This document shows, piece after piece, positions 1 through 11,084 of a stretch of 64,000 nucleotides of DNA. Source of the DNA: Cordylochernes scorpioides (taxonomy: Eukaryota > Arthropoda > Arachnida > Pseudoscorpiones > Chernetidae); assembly GCA_030710605.1 (NCBI GenBank), contig CP092882.1, positions 22,330,446 through 22,394,445 on the forward strand. The letters are read 5' to 3'. How positions within the stretch are numbered: position 1 is the stretch's first letter; each line of letters begins with the position of its first letter. A program made the position numbers and the translations under genes. A model generated the notes under the pieces. The model was not told the origin of the DNA. It was given only the letters and a program-made list of their open reading frames with translations, and searched no databases.

Positions 1-1152
1 CTGGTATCTTCTTGTGCAGTAATTTCTTTATTTTTATTGCTCTCAGCAAGCTTCAACATTTTTTTCTTTTTGACAGCACAGCAGACATTGATTTAGCACA
101 CGTTTTTAGCAATGACTTGCTGCCTATCAATATTCTTGCAGATTTTTGTTGTTTTACACACAAACACACAACCTTGTTTTGGGCCATACTCCCTATACAG
201 AATTTGTCAGGGTTGGGTCAAACCAAAGAGAAAATAAGAGAAAGAGAGGGAACATATTTAACAATTTAGCAGCTTTAAGGAAATTATAACTACTCCTGGC
301 AAAAATGGTTTCCTACCCACTTAGTCAAGATAGTATAGAGCGTCAATTGTGAACATCCAATTCTGGTAAGAAAGGGTGATCATGTTATGCCATGATCAAC
401 GAAAGCTGCACCCCTATACCCCATTCCAGCTCGAGGAGCATGAACTCATGGAATTTGTGTAATCTTTACACAAGGGGATAAGAAACAACAACAACAACAT
501 GTTATGACATATTTCAGATTTGATGTTTAAATTATATAGAGTGTACATTCGATTCATCCTCATCTCTCACAATAGTATGGTTCTCCTGGGAAAAATGAAA
601 GTGGTTTTCTTAGTGCATGCAAGGCAAATCTTGTTCATTTACTAGATTTTTTGTGATAACCAACATTTTGATATTTGACACATCTGAGAAGAACTTGTTG
701 GATCAGAAATCCGATAGGGAATTCACACTTCTGTGCTAATATGATCCTTCAAAGCCCATGGTTTAATACTAGACAGCATCAAACAACACTAACAAGATTT
801 AGAACAGGCCATCTCAAGCCATTGAAGATAGAAAATAATAACAAAATCTAACCCACTTGCCCAAATTTTAGCTTGACACCTGTAGCTCCAGAACACATTT
901 TGGCTTGCATTAGATGCACTAAACAGTACCTTTGGGAGAGGCCGCTGCTTATCATAAAACAGCTCGAGGAGCATGAACTCATGGAATTCGTGTAATCTTT
1001 ACACAAGGGGATAAGAAACAACAATGTGAAGTTATCAAGGGGAACGGCGGTACACAATAAATATTTGGTATTTTTTAATTTGTGCTGAAGGTGGCAAGTT
1101 GCATCATCCATAGTTATGTAGTACCTAGATGCTATTGTCATGTGTTGCGTAG
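1..1152. other. Intron or upstream sequence of the HAUS5-like gene
   Basis: No coding exon is visible here. It holds two minus-strand pieces of a LINE tail (428-505 and 740-1028). The rest is AT-rich sequence without recognisable structure. Because an internal exon follows at 1153, this stretch is inferred to be an intron. Confidence 0.5.
740..1028 (-). repeat. LINE 3'-end fragment with (AAC)n tail
   Basis: On the minus strand of the window the family reads from a (TTG)n motif into TTTCTTATCCCCTTGTG; in sense orientation (the + strand here) it ends AAGGGGATAAGAAACAACAA. The same sequence, reverse-complemented, builds the tandem arrays at 2675-3260 and 4661-5790. It recurs at 428-505 and 52380-52640. 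The AAC-rich tail resembles the tail of the LINE ending at 45495, so it is read as the 3' end of a related LINE. The strand sign refers to orientation relative to those tandem arrays. Confidence 0.55.
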
Positions 1153-1285
1153 CCCCCAGCCCAGAGCTGGTCACCCAGAGGAAGGCAGCAGAACACAAGA
1201 CCTCCACCATCCTCACCAGCTGCCGGAAACCTTTGGACTCCCAGCTCCACAATATGGAGGACCTCAATAAACTCCTGGAGGAGTG
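1153..1285 (+). CDS. HAUS5: HAUS5-like protein, penultimate coding exon
   Basis: The exon follows an AG acceptor at 1151-1152 (a second AG at 1158-1159 would move the start to 1160) and ends at a GTGAG donor at 1286. The frame reads PSPELVTQRKAAEHKTSTIL and later MEDLNKLLEEW, a helical, probably coiled-coil segment. The exon ends two bases into a codon (TG), and the next exon begins with one base, giving W followed by WNPPSW. Human HAUS5, as I recall it, ends in a similar way: a helix, then a double tryptophan, then a proline, then a GxSLxQW-type motif. HAUS5 is one of eight augmin subunits that recruit gamma-tubulin to spindle microtubules. The exon structure and phase are seen directly. The family name rests on recalled C-terminal motifs only, and the rest of the protein lies left of the window. 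Confidence 0.62.
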
Positions 1286-1413
1286 GTGAGTTTCTTTCTG
1301 GCCTACCAGCTCTGGATACATCATCTCCTGATCATGCTACTGATAGTTGCTTGTGTGTCAGCCATCAGAATAAATATAAACTAATTATTGATATTAAAAT
1401 TCTAAGCTATTTT

Positions 1414-1512
1414 AGATGCGTAAGATTCTTTTTAAAATTTAAACAATTCCTACTGCCCCCCTACTGCAATGGAAAAATTGAAGAATTCTTTTAAAAAGAA
1501 TCGTACGCATCT
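1414..1512. repeat. Short foldback MITE
   Basis: Arms AGATGCGTAAGATTC and its near complement GAATCGTACGCATCT close a 99-bp unit whose middle reads CTACTGCAATGGAAAAATT. Members of the same family lie at 1700-1860, 8620-8710, 16320-16478, 33945-34045 and 56152-56267, so this is one of the commonest short repeats in the window. Confidence 0.7.
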
Positions 1513-2280
1513 AAAATAGTTTCGAATTTTCATAACAGATGGTGCGCTAATGCTTCATATTATAATCATTGATATATTTATTATTTTGTCAATTTATTGA
1601 GGAGAATCAAGAAAAACCAGCCATGTTTTAGGCTGTTGATCCTCTCCACTGTGATGCAGGTTGTGCCTCAATAACTAATAAAATAACTCGAAACTATTAT
1701 AGAATTGTATGATTCTTTTTAAAATAAACAATTTCTACTGTCCTTACTGCAATGGAAAAATTAATGGGAGGGCCTGGCTCATCAGTGGTGAACCCTCCCA
1801 GCGGTTTTGCCAGTTTAATCTATCATTATATGGCGCTAATGCATTATAATAAAATAACTGGTGCACAAATCTCTGGTAGACAGTAACTTACCTACCAGTA
1901 CTGGCAAGAGGTAGAGATGAAGGACATATAAAGAACTCCCCCCTTACCATTAAAATGTTATAATGTTTTCAATACACTATATGCAACATTCATCTATCAT
2001 CAGCTACCTTTGTGTTGCAAGCTGGTATTTGGTCAGTGAACTCATTGGCCTAGAGTGGCTTGAACATGCTATGTCTTTATAATCAGAAGTGACTCCAAGG
2101 TGAAATTGAAGCAAATATTTGATCTAACCTGTGAGCTTGCTTAATCAAGTACAAGTTATATCAGTTTTCAAGTTAAAGATGTATTAACAAATTTCTAAAT
2201 ACAGTTGAACCCCCTTTGGACCAAAATTTAATGTTATAATTATAGTTAAAACATATGGGAATTTCATTTAATAAATATGG

Positions 2281-2640
2281 ATAGCGTGTTATTGTTTTAT
2301 TTAAATTTATGTTTAACTGGCCTTTATTGTTTCCGGAAGAGCATTGCTCGATGCAAATATTTATATGTAATTCTACTGTCCTAAAAGCTTATGTCCATAG
2401 TTTGCTTGGATACTTTTTCTGAGATTTCACCTTTCAGTGTAGAATATTTAAGCAGAATGATCTAATACAGTATTAGAGCTCTAAGAAGCGGTCTGGTAGG
2501 TTAAATTGGCAAAACCGTAAGGAGGGTTCAACACTGATGAGCTAAGCTCTCCCAATATTTTTCATTACAGTAAGGACAGTAGAAGTTTGATTTGTATGTA
2601 AAAGTAACATTTGTGTTTTAATGTTTTCATTTATTATATA
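2281..2640 (-). repeat. Abundant 330-bp MITE-like repeat, minus copy
   Basis: Matches 7975-8270 and 27450-27800 in the other orientation over most of its length, including the shared core AGGGTTCA(A/C)CACTGATGAGC, the block around TCTAATACAGTATTAGAGCTC and the block around GAGCATTGCTCGATGCAAAT. Shorter pieces lie near 1766, 11395, 16365, 20210 and 35290. No coding capacity. Confidence 0.65.
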
Positions 2641-2674
2641 TAGATGGCGTGTTATTGCTTTATATTAATTTGGG

Positions 2675-3260
2675 ATTTTGTTGTTGTTTCTTATCCCCTT
2701 GTGTAAATATTACATGAATTCTATGAGTTCATGCTCCTCGAGCTGTTTTATAATAAGCAGTGAGCTCTCTCAAAAGTCCTGTTTAGTGCCATCTATTGTA
2801 AGCTAGAATCTGTTCTGGAGCTGCAGGTGCCAAGCTATATTTTGGACAAGTGGGGTAGATTTTGTTGTTGTTTCTTATCCCCTTGTGGTTACTCGAATTC
2901 CATGAGTTCATGCTCCTCGAGCTGTTTTATAATAAGCAGTGAGCTCTCTCAAAAGTCCTGTTTAGTGCCATCTATTGTAAGCTAGAATCTGTTCTGGAGC
3001 TGCAGGTGCCAAGCTATATTTTGGACAAGTGGGGTAGATTTTGTTGTTGTTTCTTATCCCCTTGTGGTTACTCAAATTCCATGAGTTCATGCTCCTCGAG
3101 CTGTTTTATAATAAGCAGTGAGCTCTCTCAAAAGTCCTGTTTAGTGCCATCTATTGTAAGCTAGAATCTGTTCTGGAGCTGCAGGTGCCAAGCTATATTT
3201 TGGGCAAGTGGGGTAGATTTTGTTGTTAGTTTCTTATCCCCTTGTGGTTACACGAATTCC
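2675..3260 (+). repeat. Tandem array, 179-bp unit, about three copies
   Basis: The marker ATGCTCCTCG recurs at 2731, 2910 and 3089, a spacing of 179. Units contain TTTTGTTGTTGTTTCTTATCCCC, CATGAGTTCATGCTCCTCGA and GGAGCTGCAGGTGCCAAGC. Copies two and three are nearly identical. The unit is the reverse-complement tail of the LINE fragment seen at 740-1028 and is 5 bp shorter than the unit of the array at 4661-5790 (CTTGTGGTTAC in place of CTTGTGCAAAGATTAC). Confidence 0.9.
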
Positions 3261-4149
3261 ATGAGTTTGATGAGTTCGAGAGCATTTCATATTTTTTTTT
3301 TGGGTATAATGGAAGAAGAAAGTCATTGTTAAAAAAAACAATGATGATTTTATACTTTTACTATTTCCAGATCTCTACATGTCCATATATTAGGGCGCCA
3401 GTGGCTGCTGAAAAGCAGACCACAAATTTATTCATCTATGGCACATGTAGAGACCTAAAGCTGTGCCGGCTAGCAATTATATTGATGGGGAAATTAACCA
3501 ATCAATTTTTTGGTTAAACATATTTTATTTATTCTAATAAAATAAATTTTCAATGCACTACAAATATAGATAAAACAAAGAAAAAATACTTGAATAATAT
3601 CACGCGCATATAAGATTAAAAATATATATATATTTAAGAAAAAAAAAAACTGCAGATAAGGTTAAAAGGGAGGAGTTTTAAACTTTATACAAAAGAAAAA
3701 AAAAGGCCTATCGTGCCAAAGTCCCATTATGTCCCCAACCTACCTAGTCATCCAGCCACCCAGTGTCCATCATTCAAAAAAATGGGCAGCCAAGGCCGCA
3801 GCTAGCGGCCTCCGCCCTCCGCAACTCCAAGTCTTTTTTGCTTCTCGGGAAAAAAGAATCTAGTTTTTGTTAATAAAAAGAAATGTAAAAATCCGAATGT
3901 CAATATCAAAATTGTCAATCTTCAAGAATGTAAATATCCCGCTTCCTTGTCCCAGTGTTGCTGAACTCAACCCCCCAAGGCTATCATCAATCTTCTCTCT
4001 ATGAAAATAAAAAAATAAAAAAGGCGTCTTAAAAAAATTATAAAAATAAATTAAAAATTAAAGAAATATTCACAAAAAAATAATGATTAAAATTATGAAA
4101 ATATTGAATTAAAGAACGATTTAAAAAATATAATTATTATTGTTGATTC

Positions 4150-4500
4150 TGGACATCTTGGGGTCAGCTTGGGAAAGGTTCAGGGCTCGTGGTGGAGTCA
4201 GGTCAAGCACCATAGGTCGGTGGCTTGACTACAGGGAAGGGGCGTCTGGGTCCATCTTGGACTGGCTTGTGGTCAAGTCGGCCACCATCGGACATGTGGC
4301 TCGACCAACAGGAAGGGGTGTCTGAGTCCATCTCAGGCTAGCTTGGTGTTGGTGGGGCCAGGTCATCCACCACAGGTCAGGTGTCTTGACCACCAGGAAG
4401 GGGTGTCTGAGTCCATCTTGGACTATCCTGGTGTTGGTGGGGCCAGGTCATCCACCACAGGTTAGGTGACTTGACCACCAGGAAGGGGATCTCGGTCTCT
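4150..4500 (+). repeat. Degenerate 76-85-bp minisatellite, about four copies
   Basis: GGAAGGGG recurs at 4235, 4311, 4396 and 4481, with GGTCATCCACCACAGGT and TGTCTGAGTCCATCT in each unit. It is more GC-rich than its surroundings. Open frames across it are repeat artefacts. Confidence 0.8.
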
Positions 4501-4660
4501 GGCTTAGTGCTGCCAAGGCTAAAGGTGGCTTCAGGCTCCATCTCAACACCTCGCAATCACCAGAGGTTGGTAACTTAAATGGACAAAGGTGGGATATGGT
4601 TAGGTTAGGTGGGGTTCTGGGTTACTTTGGCATATTATGGTCACGAGGTGTCCCAACAAG

Positions 4661-5790
4661 TTCATGCTCCTCGAGCTGTTTTATAATAAGCAGTGAACTC
4701 TCTCAAAAGTCCTGTTTAGTGCCATCTATTGTAAGCTAGAATCTGTTCTGGAGCTGCAGGTGCCAAGCTATATTTTGGACAAGTGGGGTAGATTTTGTTG
4801 TTGTTTCTTATCCCCTTGTGCAAAGATTACACGAATTCCATGAGTTCATGCTCCTCGAGCTGTTTTATAATAAGCAGTGAGCTCTCTCAAAAGTCCTGTT
4901 TAGTGCCATCTAATGTAAGCTAGAATCTGTTCTGGAGCTGCAGGTGCCAAGCTATATTTTGGGCAAGTGGGGTAGATTTTGTTGTTGTTTCTTATCCCCT
5001 TGTGCAAAGATTACACGAATTCCATGAGTTCATGCTCCTCGAGCTGTTTTATAATAAGCAGTGAGCTCTCTCAAAAGTCCTGTTTAGTGCCATCTATTGT
5101 AAGCTAGAATCTGTTCTGGAGCTGCAGGTGCCAAGCTATATTTTGGACAAGTGGGGTAGATTTTGTTGTTGTTTCTTATCCCCTTGTGCAAAGATTACAC
5201 GAATTCCATGAGTTCATGCTCCTCGAGCTGTTTTATAATAAGCAGTGAGCTCTCTCAAAAGTCCTGTTTAGTGCCATCTATTGTAAGCTAGAATCTGTTC
5301 TGGAGCTGCAGGTGCCAAGCTATATTTTGGACAAGTGGGGTAGATTTTGTTGTTGTTTCTTATCCCCTTGTGCAAAGATTACACGAATTCCATGAGTTCA
5401 TGCTCCTCGAGCTGTTTTATAATAAGCAGTGAGCTCTCTCAAAAGTCCTGTTTAGTGCCATCTAATGTAAGCTAGAATCTGTTCTGGAGCTGCAGGTGCC
5501 AAGCTATATTTTGGGCAAGTGGGGTAGATTTTGTTGTTGTTTCTTATCCCCTTGTGCAAAGATTACACGAATTCCATGAGTTCATGCTCCTCGAGCTGTT
5601 TTATAATAAGCAGTGAGCTCCCTCAAAAGTCCTGTTTAGTACATCTAATGCAAGCCAAAAGGTGTTCTGGAGCTGCAGGCACCAAGCTATATTTTGGGCA
5701 AGTAGGGTAGATTTTGTTGTTATTTTCTATCTTCAATGACTTGAGATGGCCTGTTCTAAATCTTGTTAGTGTTGTTTGATGCTGTCCATT
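4661..5790 (+). repeat. Tandem array, 184-bp unit, about six copies
   Basis: The marker ATGCTCCTCG recurs at 4663, 4848, 5032, 5216, 5400 and 5584, a spacing of 184-185. Single-base variants (CTATTGTAAG or CTAATGTAAG; GGACAAGTGG or GGGCAAGTGG) alternate between neighbours, which suggests blocks of more than one unit were copied together. The last unit runs on into the flanking sequence that also borders the single copies at 740-1028 and 52380-52640, so the array grew from one insertion. Confidence 0.9.
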
Positions 5791-5918
5791 TGAAGCTTTA
5801 TAATTAGCATGTTATAACCAAGTTGCTGTTATAAAGGGTTCCGGTGTAGCTATGGTTTAGATATAGATTGTCTGTTGCAAGTGTGACAGTATAAGATTGG
5901 TGTTGTGTGCCGATGCAG

Positions 5919-6039
5919 GTGGAACCCTCCATCTTGGAGTATCCGTCTACCCCAGCCTGTGGTGGAAGGTCGCACTCTGGAACAATGGATGAAGAACTTT
6001 GCCAAAGCCAAGGCCATTCTTATCAGACAGATCAACTGA
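5919..6039 (+). CDS. HAUS5: HAUS5-like protein, terminal coding exon
   Basis: After the GATGCAG acceptor one base completes the tryptophan codon from exon 1153-1285. Then 39 codons follow to TGA at 6037-6039: WNPPSWSIRLPQPVVEGR, then TLEQWMKNFAKAKAILIRQ and two more residues. The WW...P...EGRTLEQW pattern followed by a basic helix is the feature compared with the HAUS5 C-terminus. In this frame the exon is closed by a stop and followed by poly(A) signals, as a last exon should be. Another open frame on the same strand gives no family resemblance. Function (augmin, spindle microtubule branching) is inferred from the family. Confidence 0.65.
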
Positions 6040-6198
6040 CACCGTGTAAATATATACTCTTTATCTGATTGGTTAGTTTACCTTCTTGGTTTGTTCCAAA
6101 CTCTAAATTCTGTGAGAAGTTTTCACTCCTAACTTTGCCTTACAACTACATATAGTCAGGGTTTAGACTCGCATGTTTTTCCATCACAATGCTTTAAC

Positions 6199-6204
6199 AA
6201 TAAA
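6199..6204 (+). terminator. Candidate poly(A) signal AATAAA, proximal
   Basis: AATAAA 160 bases after the stop codon of the HAUS5-like gene. A second AATAAA lies at 6358-6363 and could be the distal site. The hexamer is common in AT-rich DNA, so the assignment depends on position only. Confidence 0.45.
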
Positions 6205-6357
6205 CTTAATGGTTTAAAATAGATTTATCTCTTTTGTTACACATCATGAGACACTTTTTAAAATTTTTTATCACTCTAGGATTTGGAAGGATACCGTTCT
6301 TTTCCAAAATGTTTAATGTAGCCATTTGTGTAAACCCAACATATTCCTTATTTTCAA

Positions 6358-6363
6358 AATAAA
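6358..6363 (+). terminator. Candidate poly(A) signal AATAAA, distal
   Basis: Second AATAAA downstream of the HAUS5-like stop, just before a MITE at 6410. Transcripts ending here would have a 3' UTR of about 340 bases. Confidence 0.4.
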
Positions 6364-6409
6364 GTCACAGTTATTGTATCACAAGTATGTTCATATATAT
6401 ATTAATATA

Positions 6410-6757
6410 GATGGAAATTTTGCCGGGAGGAAATTGATATAAAGACGGGAGAGGCGACCCTTGTCTCTTTATATATTAATATATATATATAGAAGCATAG
6501 GGCACCTCTCCCTTCAAAATAAATGTCAAAGCCTGACGCCATCTATTGACCATCGCCGCAACTAGCAACCTCGGGTCGGTGACAAAGCCACAACACCAGC
6601 TTTGGAAAACTGAGAAGCGTCCACCTAGAAACCATGGTTTTGGGCTAATGGCCCTCGTCAGTTTATCTATAGATGGCGTCAGGCTTTGACGTTTATTTTG
6701 ACAGGAGAGGCGCCCTATGCTTCAATGGATCAATTTCCTCCCGGCAAATTTTCCATC
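6410..6757. mobile_element. Foldback MITE with TA duplication
   Basis: GATGGAAATTTTGCCGGGAGGAAATTGAT at the left is matched by its complement at the right, and TA flanks both sides (6408-6409, 6758-6759). A second inner inverted repeat begins at GAAGCATAGGGC and returns at GCCCTATGCTTC. The TA target points to the Tc1/mariner superfamily. Parts of the family recur at 9455-9520, 30826-30935 and 57680-57700. The centre, on the minus strand, holds CTGACGAGGGCCATTAGCCC, a decayed relative of the hammerhead core seen elsewhere. Confidence 0.8.
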
Positions 6758-7745
6758 TAGACCTTTATCTCTTTAGAATGTTGTTGTTGTGTTAAAGAAA
6801 AAGATCCCAGACATGAATTCACATATCAACATATCACATTCTATTCACACATACATACATAGGTGGAAATTAAAATTCTCTCTTTGAAATCATATATTTA
6901 CAAAAAATAAAAGCATATATATATAAAATATATAGATATATTTTTTATATGAATATATATATATCAATAAAAAAACATCATTTCTCTGTAAAATAATGAA
7001 AAAAAAACTATTTGTTCAACATTGGATGGCAAGTGGCCTATTTAGACATCAAAAAGAAAGGTGTCGTTCATACAAAAAAAGAACAATTCCTTTTGATTAT
7101 TGTACACTGCTAAAAAAACCTACACATCTTTGTTACAAAAATAAAAGGTGTGAGCATGGTTTTTCAAGAAGATAGTACAAAAGTGACTACTGTTGGTTAT
7201 AAAATTCCTGCAGTTTTACAAAACACTGGGGTGTACAAAGTGTGTTGTTATTACAAAGTTGGTTGTTTCTATCTCGAGTTGTTCCCGGTTACCACGTGCA
7301 GTTGTTAGCAAGGGAAGTTTGTTTAGTGGTTACTCAGTAATTTATCCTTCACACAGAATTTGTGATACAGATAAGCAGTCGCTAACTACCCACCATGATT
7401 ATCATGGCCTGTACCACGTGTATTAGGGATAAGCAAAAAAAAAACAGAATTTGTTCACATCCTTTCTTTTTTCCATTAAACTAGAGAATTGTCTCAGTGA
7501 AAGCAATTTCTGATAGAAAAATAAGCTGCAAATTGAAGTGCTAGATGAAATACCTGGATCCTACCTAAGACAATATTTGTCCATCCAATTATTAGAGCAA
7601 ACAAGTTTTCAAGCAATGTTTCTTATCAAAACTCTGAAGAGAAAGAAGAACTATCTATAAAACTATATTTAATGTGAATCCCCAGGACTATAATAGAAAA
7701 GCTAAGAAAATGGAACCTAATGGAGATGGTTTAAACGACTTAGGA
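6758..7745. other. Non-coding, AT-rich
   Basis: No gene. 7260-7435 matches 17150-17250 in inverse orientation and, more weakly, 21030-21100 and 29000-29110 (shared blocks include AGCAAGGGAAGTTT and ACCATGATTATCATGG), so it is a further dispersed repeat. Confidence 0.5.
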
Positions 7746-7902
7746 ATATTTATATACAAAAAAGACACTTCGGCCAGTTGGAGTTTTTTATTTTCTCAAC
7801 GTTTCGACAAAAATCTTCCTGACGAAGACAAAAAATTTTTGTCGAAATGTTGAGAAAATAAAAAACTCCAACTGGCTGAAGTGTCTTTTTTGTATATAAA
7901 TA
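7746..7902. repeat. Foldback element with CGAAACGTTGAGAAAAT motif
   Basis: An almost perfect hairpin: arms ATATTTATATACAAAAAAGACACTTC and complement, centre CTTCCTGACGAAGAC. The motif GTCGAAACGTTGAGAAAATAAAA recurs at 12164-12362 in a second, more decayed foldback. Confidence 0.8.
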
Positions 7903-7974
7903 TGAATGCCGGCCAGACAGCCTCTACCTTTATGACTTAGGAATAAACAATAACAACGACAACAACATATTTAA

Positions 7975-8270
7975 CGAGTGAAGACATTAAGATGCGAATG
8001 TTTCTTTTCACAAATAAATCACACTTCTACTGTCCTTACTGCGATGAAAAAATATTGGAAGGACTTGGCTAATCAGTGATGAACCCTCCCAGCGGTTTCT
8101 CCAATTTAATCTACCAGACCGCTTCTTTAGAGCTCTAATACTGTATTGGATCATTCTGCTTTTATATGTTTACACTGAAGGGTGGAATCCTAGAAATTGA
8201 ATTTAAGCAAACTATGGACATAAGCTTTTAGGACAGTAGAATTACATTCAATTATATTTGCCCTCTGGAT
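7975..8270 (+). repeat. Abundant 330-bp MITE-like repeat
   Basis: Plus-strand copy of the family at 2281-2640 and 27450-27800: GATGCGAATGTTTCTTTTCAC at the start, the GAACCCTCCCAGCGGTTT core, and GGACAGTAGAATTACATT near the end. Confidence 0.65.
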
Positions 8271-9569
8271 ACGTGTCTTATTTATAAATCATTCTTCTCC
8301 TATACATCTTTGATAAGCCTGTAGAACTCTGCTAAAAAATGTACTTGTTTGTCATAAAATGAAAATAAACTTGTTGAGAAGAGAGAAGATGATTCTATCA
8401 ATATATATATATATATTTATGCACATGTGCTTTTCTTGATTTATCAAGAAATTTGGTTGACCAAATATCATGGAACAAGTTAAATCAATGTTTAGTTGAT
8501 TTCTGTTCCACTAGATGACACTCTGCCATTTAAAATGCACATGTGCTTTTGGTCAAGATAGGCCTTCTTTATTTTTAATATATACATATGAGCCAGACCC
8601 TCCCATAAATTTTCTATTGCAGTAAGAACAGTAGATATTGTTTAATTTTTAAAAGAATCATACTCGTCTATAATAGTTTTGAATTCTCATAACAGATGGC
8701 ATGCTCTAATCTATCACATATATATATATATTGAATGTTTTTTAATTATTAAACCTTTTAACTCTTTTTACCTGATATATAAAAGTTAACTAAATCTAGT
8801 TTTTAGAATTTTTCTTTATTTCCTTTATATAAGAAAATCTAAACAAAAAATAAAGGGTACAAAGAGAAATTACAAAGAAGTTCTGTGTTCTCATTTTTTC
8901 CCCCTCTCTTTCTCCTTGTTGACTCTTGTATAGACAAATGTAAAGGTATACATGTATGACAATGCAAGTGTCCCTAGGGGGACAAATTGAAATAAATAAG
9001 TAAACTAAAAGTTACTAAGCGTTTCCTTATGAGAATATTTAGAGGGAACACAAATTCTCCAAATGAGACACTGTATGAAGGATAAATTACTGATGGTTTA
9101 AACCTGTTTTTACAAATTTTAAAAAGTTTTATTTTTCTGAGAATAGGATGATATACATTTATAGACACAAGAACAACAGTAGGTAAATCTAATAAACAAA
9201 AAAACATTCTCTGTATTAGAATTAATGGTGTGTAGCATGGTTATATAAAATCTCAACAAACAGAATTTTTTCGTTGTTTTGTGGCCCAACACAGAGAATC
9301 TTGATTGATTGCAGAATTCTTTGCTCTCTTTATAAAAAGGAAACATATTTCTGAGAAGTAGAATAATAGAAATATATTATATGACAATGTTGTTTTTCAA
9401 ACTGTGATTCTTGCTAAACTCAGTGCAATGCGTTAAAGGAAACAATAGGAAAATTGTTGATGTCTAGTTTTGATGTCTATTTTGATGGGAGAGGTAACCT
9501 TTAACTTTATAGAGGAAATTGTTTATACATTAAAATGTGTCCTATTAAAGACCTACTGAGACTAAAATA
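8271..9569. other. Non-coding with repeat fragments
   Basis: 8440-8560 is a partial copy of the B-type hammerhead-bearing element (CTTTTCTTGATTTATCAAGAAATTTGG..., TGTTCCACTAGATG...). 8620-8710 is a fragment of the 1414-1512 MITE family. The remainder is AT-rich without recognisable features. Confidence 0.5.
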
Positions 9570-9975
9570 ATCATTAAAGATGAGTGGTCTTTATTGAGGC
9601 ATGGTCGTTAATGAGAGGTGGTCATAAAAAGGTGTGGTCATTATAGAGTTAGGGTCTTTTTTGAGGAGCAGTCGTTAATGAGGCATCACTGTTAACGAGG
9701 TGTGTTTTTTTAATTTGGCATGGTCGTTAAAGAGGTGTCGTCTTTTTTGAGGTGTGGTCATTAATGAGACGTGGTCAATAATAAAGTGTGGTCGTTAAAG
9801 AGGTTGAGTCTTTATTGAAGCAAAGTCGCTAATGAAGCGTGGTCTTTTATTGAGTGTGGTCGTTAAAGAGGTGTGGCCTTTTTTTGAGGTGTGGTTGTTA
9901 ATGGGGCATAGTGGTTAAAGCGGCATGGTCGTTAATATGGCGTGACTGTTAAAGAAGTGTAGTCTTCAAAGAGGA
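9570..9975 (+). repeat. Degenerate minisatellite, unit about 22-24 bp
   Basis: Runs of GAGGTGTGGTCGTTAAAGAG and variants (GGCATGGTCGTTAATG, GTGTGGTCATTAATGAG) fill the interval. Heavily diverged, so old. Confidence 0.75.
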
Positions 9976-10570
9976 TATATAATTAATAAATTTACACTCT
10001 ATCATAATTAAGCCTACTTATTAATTTTACTAATAAAAAATGAGATTATTTCTTTTCTCATAATCACAGGGTAATTTTAATTCAAAGAATAATATTCTGT
10101 TTCTCAGAAAACTATCTTCTTCTTATCTGTTATCTTGTTTACACTTGATAACAGTAACTATTAAAAACATGCTGTGGTAAAATTTCTCATTCAATACTTT
10201 TGTCTGAAGATGGTAACAACGCTGTTACCGAAACGTCACACACTATTTATTTATTTGGATTTGGTCTTATTACCTTGTGTTTATAATCTATAATCCAAAT
10301 TGTGCCTTATCCTCTTCTTTTCATAATAAAATAGCGATAAAGGCAGATCACTCTCAGGCTATTTTGGACAATCTATAGAAGAAACTATAACCTTCAAAAC
10401 CCATTTGAGGCATAGGTTGCTATTGAGGACTTCATTGTTAAAACAATGGGAATTTTGTAAAGTGATAGCTGACCTGAAGTGGTCATTAAAAAGGGATTCA
10501 GCTTAATTTGTATTCAACGTTTTTCTGATTTTTAATGAAAGCTTGTTTAGGATGTCCTTACTTCAGTTGT
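9976..10570. other. Non-coding; one copy of a GAAACG-type repeat
   Basis: 10195-10320 contains GGTAACAACGCTGTTACCGAAACGTCACACAC, the same repeat that forms the foldback at 23592-23825. Otherwise nothing definite. Confidence 0.5.
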
Positions 10571-10735
10571 TGTTGTTGTGTCCAATGAAGAGCCTCAGAT
10601 GTCTCCATGCATCTCTATCACAGTAGCAGCAATGTCCACTATCTTGGGTGTGTAAAGCTGCTGCTCTGGGTCTTTGTCAATTTTCTGCAAGGCTGCAGGC
10701 ATGAGAATATGAGAGTAGGTGTTAGTTCCTTACTT
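10571..10735 (-). repeat. LINE 3'-end fragment
   Basis: Reverse complement closely matches the 3' end of the LINE at 45335-45495: ATGCATGGAGACATCTGAGG, CTTTACACACCCAAGATAGTGGAC and CTGCAGCCTTGCAGAAAATTGAC are shared, ending in an AAC-rich tail. A 5'-truncated insertion of the same or a sister LINE. Confidence 0.8.
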
Positions 10736-10799
10736 CAGTAATAATTTATATTTAATTATAATTTATAAATTCAATTGCCATCTATCAGTAAAATCTGTA

Positions 10800-10947
10800 A
10801 CAAATAAATTTACTGGCAATGTGTTTCTTTTCAATAATACCATCAAATAATATTTCTATAGACCTTACTGTAGAGTACATTAGGGTCTGTAGAGATAATA
10901 TTTGATGATATTATTGAAAAGAAACACATTGCCAGTAAATTTATTAA
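10800..10947. repeat. Foldback MITE
   Basis: AATAAATTTACTGGCAATGTGTTTCTTTTCAATAATA at the left is met by its complement at 10910-10945; the centre reads CCTTACTGTAGAGTACATTAGGGTC. A half copy lies at 20160-20225. Confidence 0.8.
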
Positions 10948-11084
10948 TTATAACTTGATGATTATTAAATTTATTTAGCTTAAATTTTCTATTTACCACC
11001 TCCTATTGTCCTTTCTTTTTCCTATCACTACCTAATATATATATATCTTCTTATACTCTTACTTTTTCTTTTTCCACATGTTTT

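Larger units (their letters stand above)
1286..5918 (+). other. Last intron of the HAUS5-like gene (4.6 kb)
   Basis: Bounded by donor GTGAG at 1286 and acceptor GATGCAG ending at 5918. It contains a small foldback MITE (1414-1512), a minus-strand copy of an abundant MITE-like family (2281-2640), a 179-bp tandem array, an 85-bp minisatellite and a 184-bp tandem array. The stretch 3260-4140 is AT-rich and I see nothing definite in it. Confidence 0.6.

Noticed and set aside
5850-6035. Minus-strand frame of 61 codons
   Set aside because: Antisense shadow of the terminal HAUS5-like exon.
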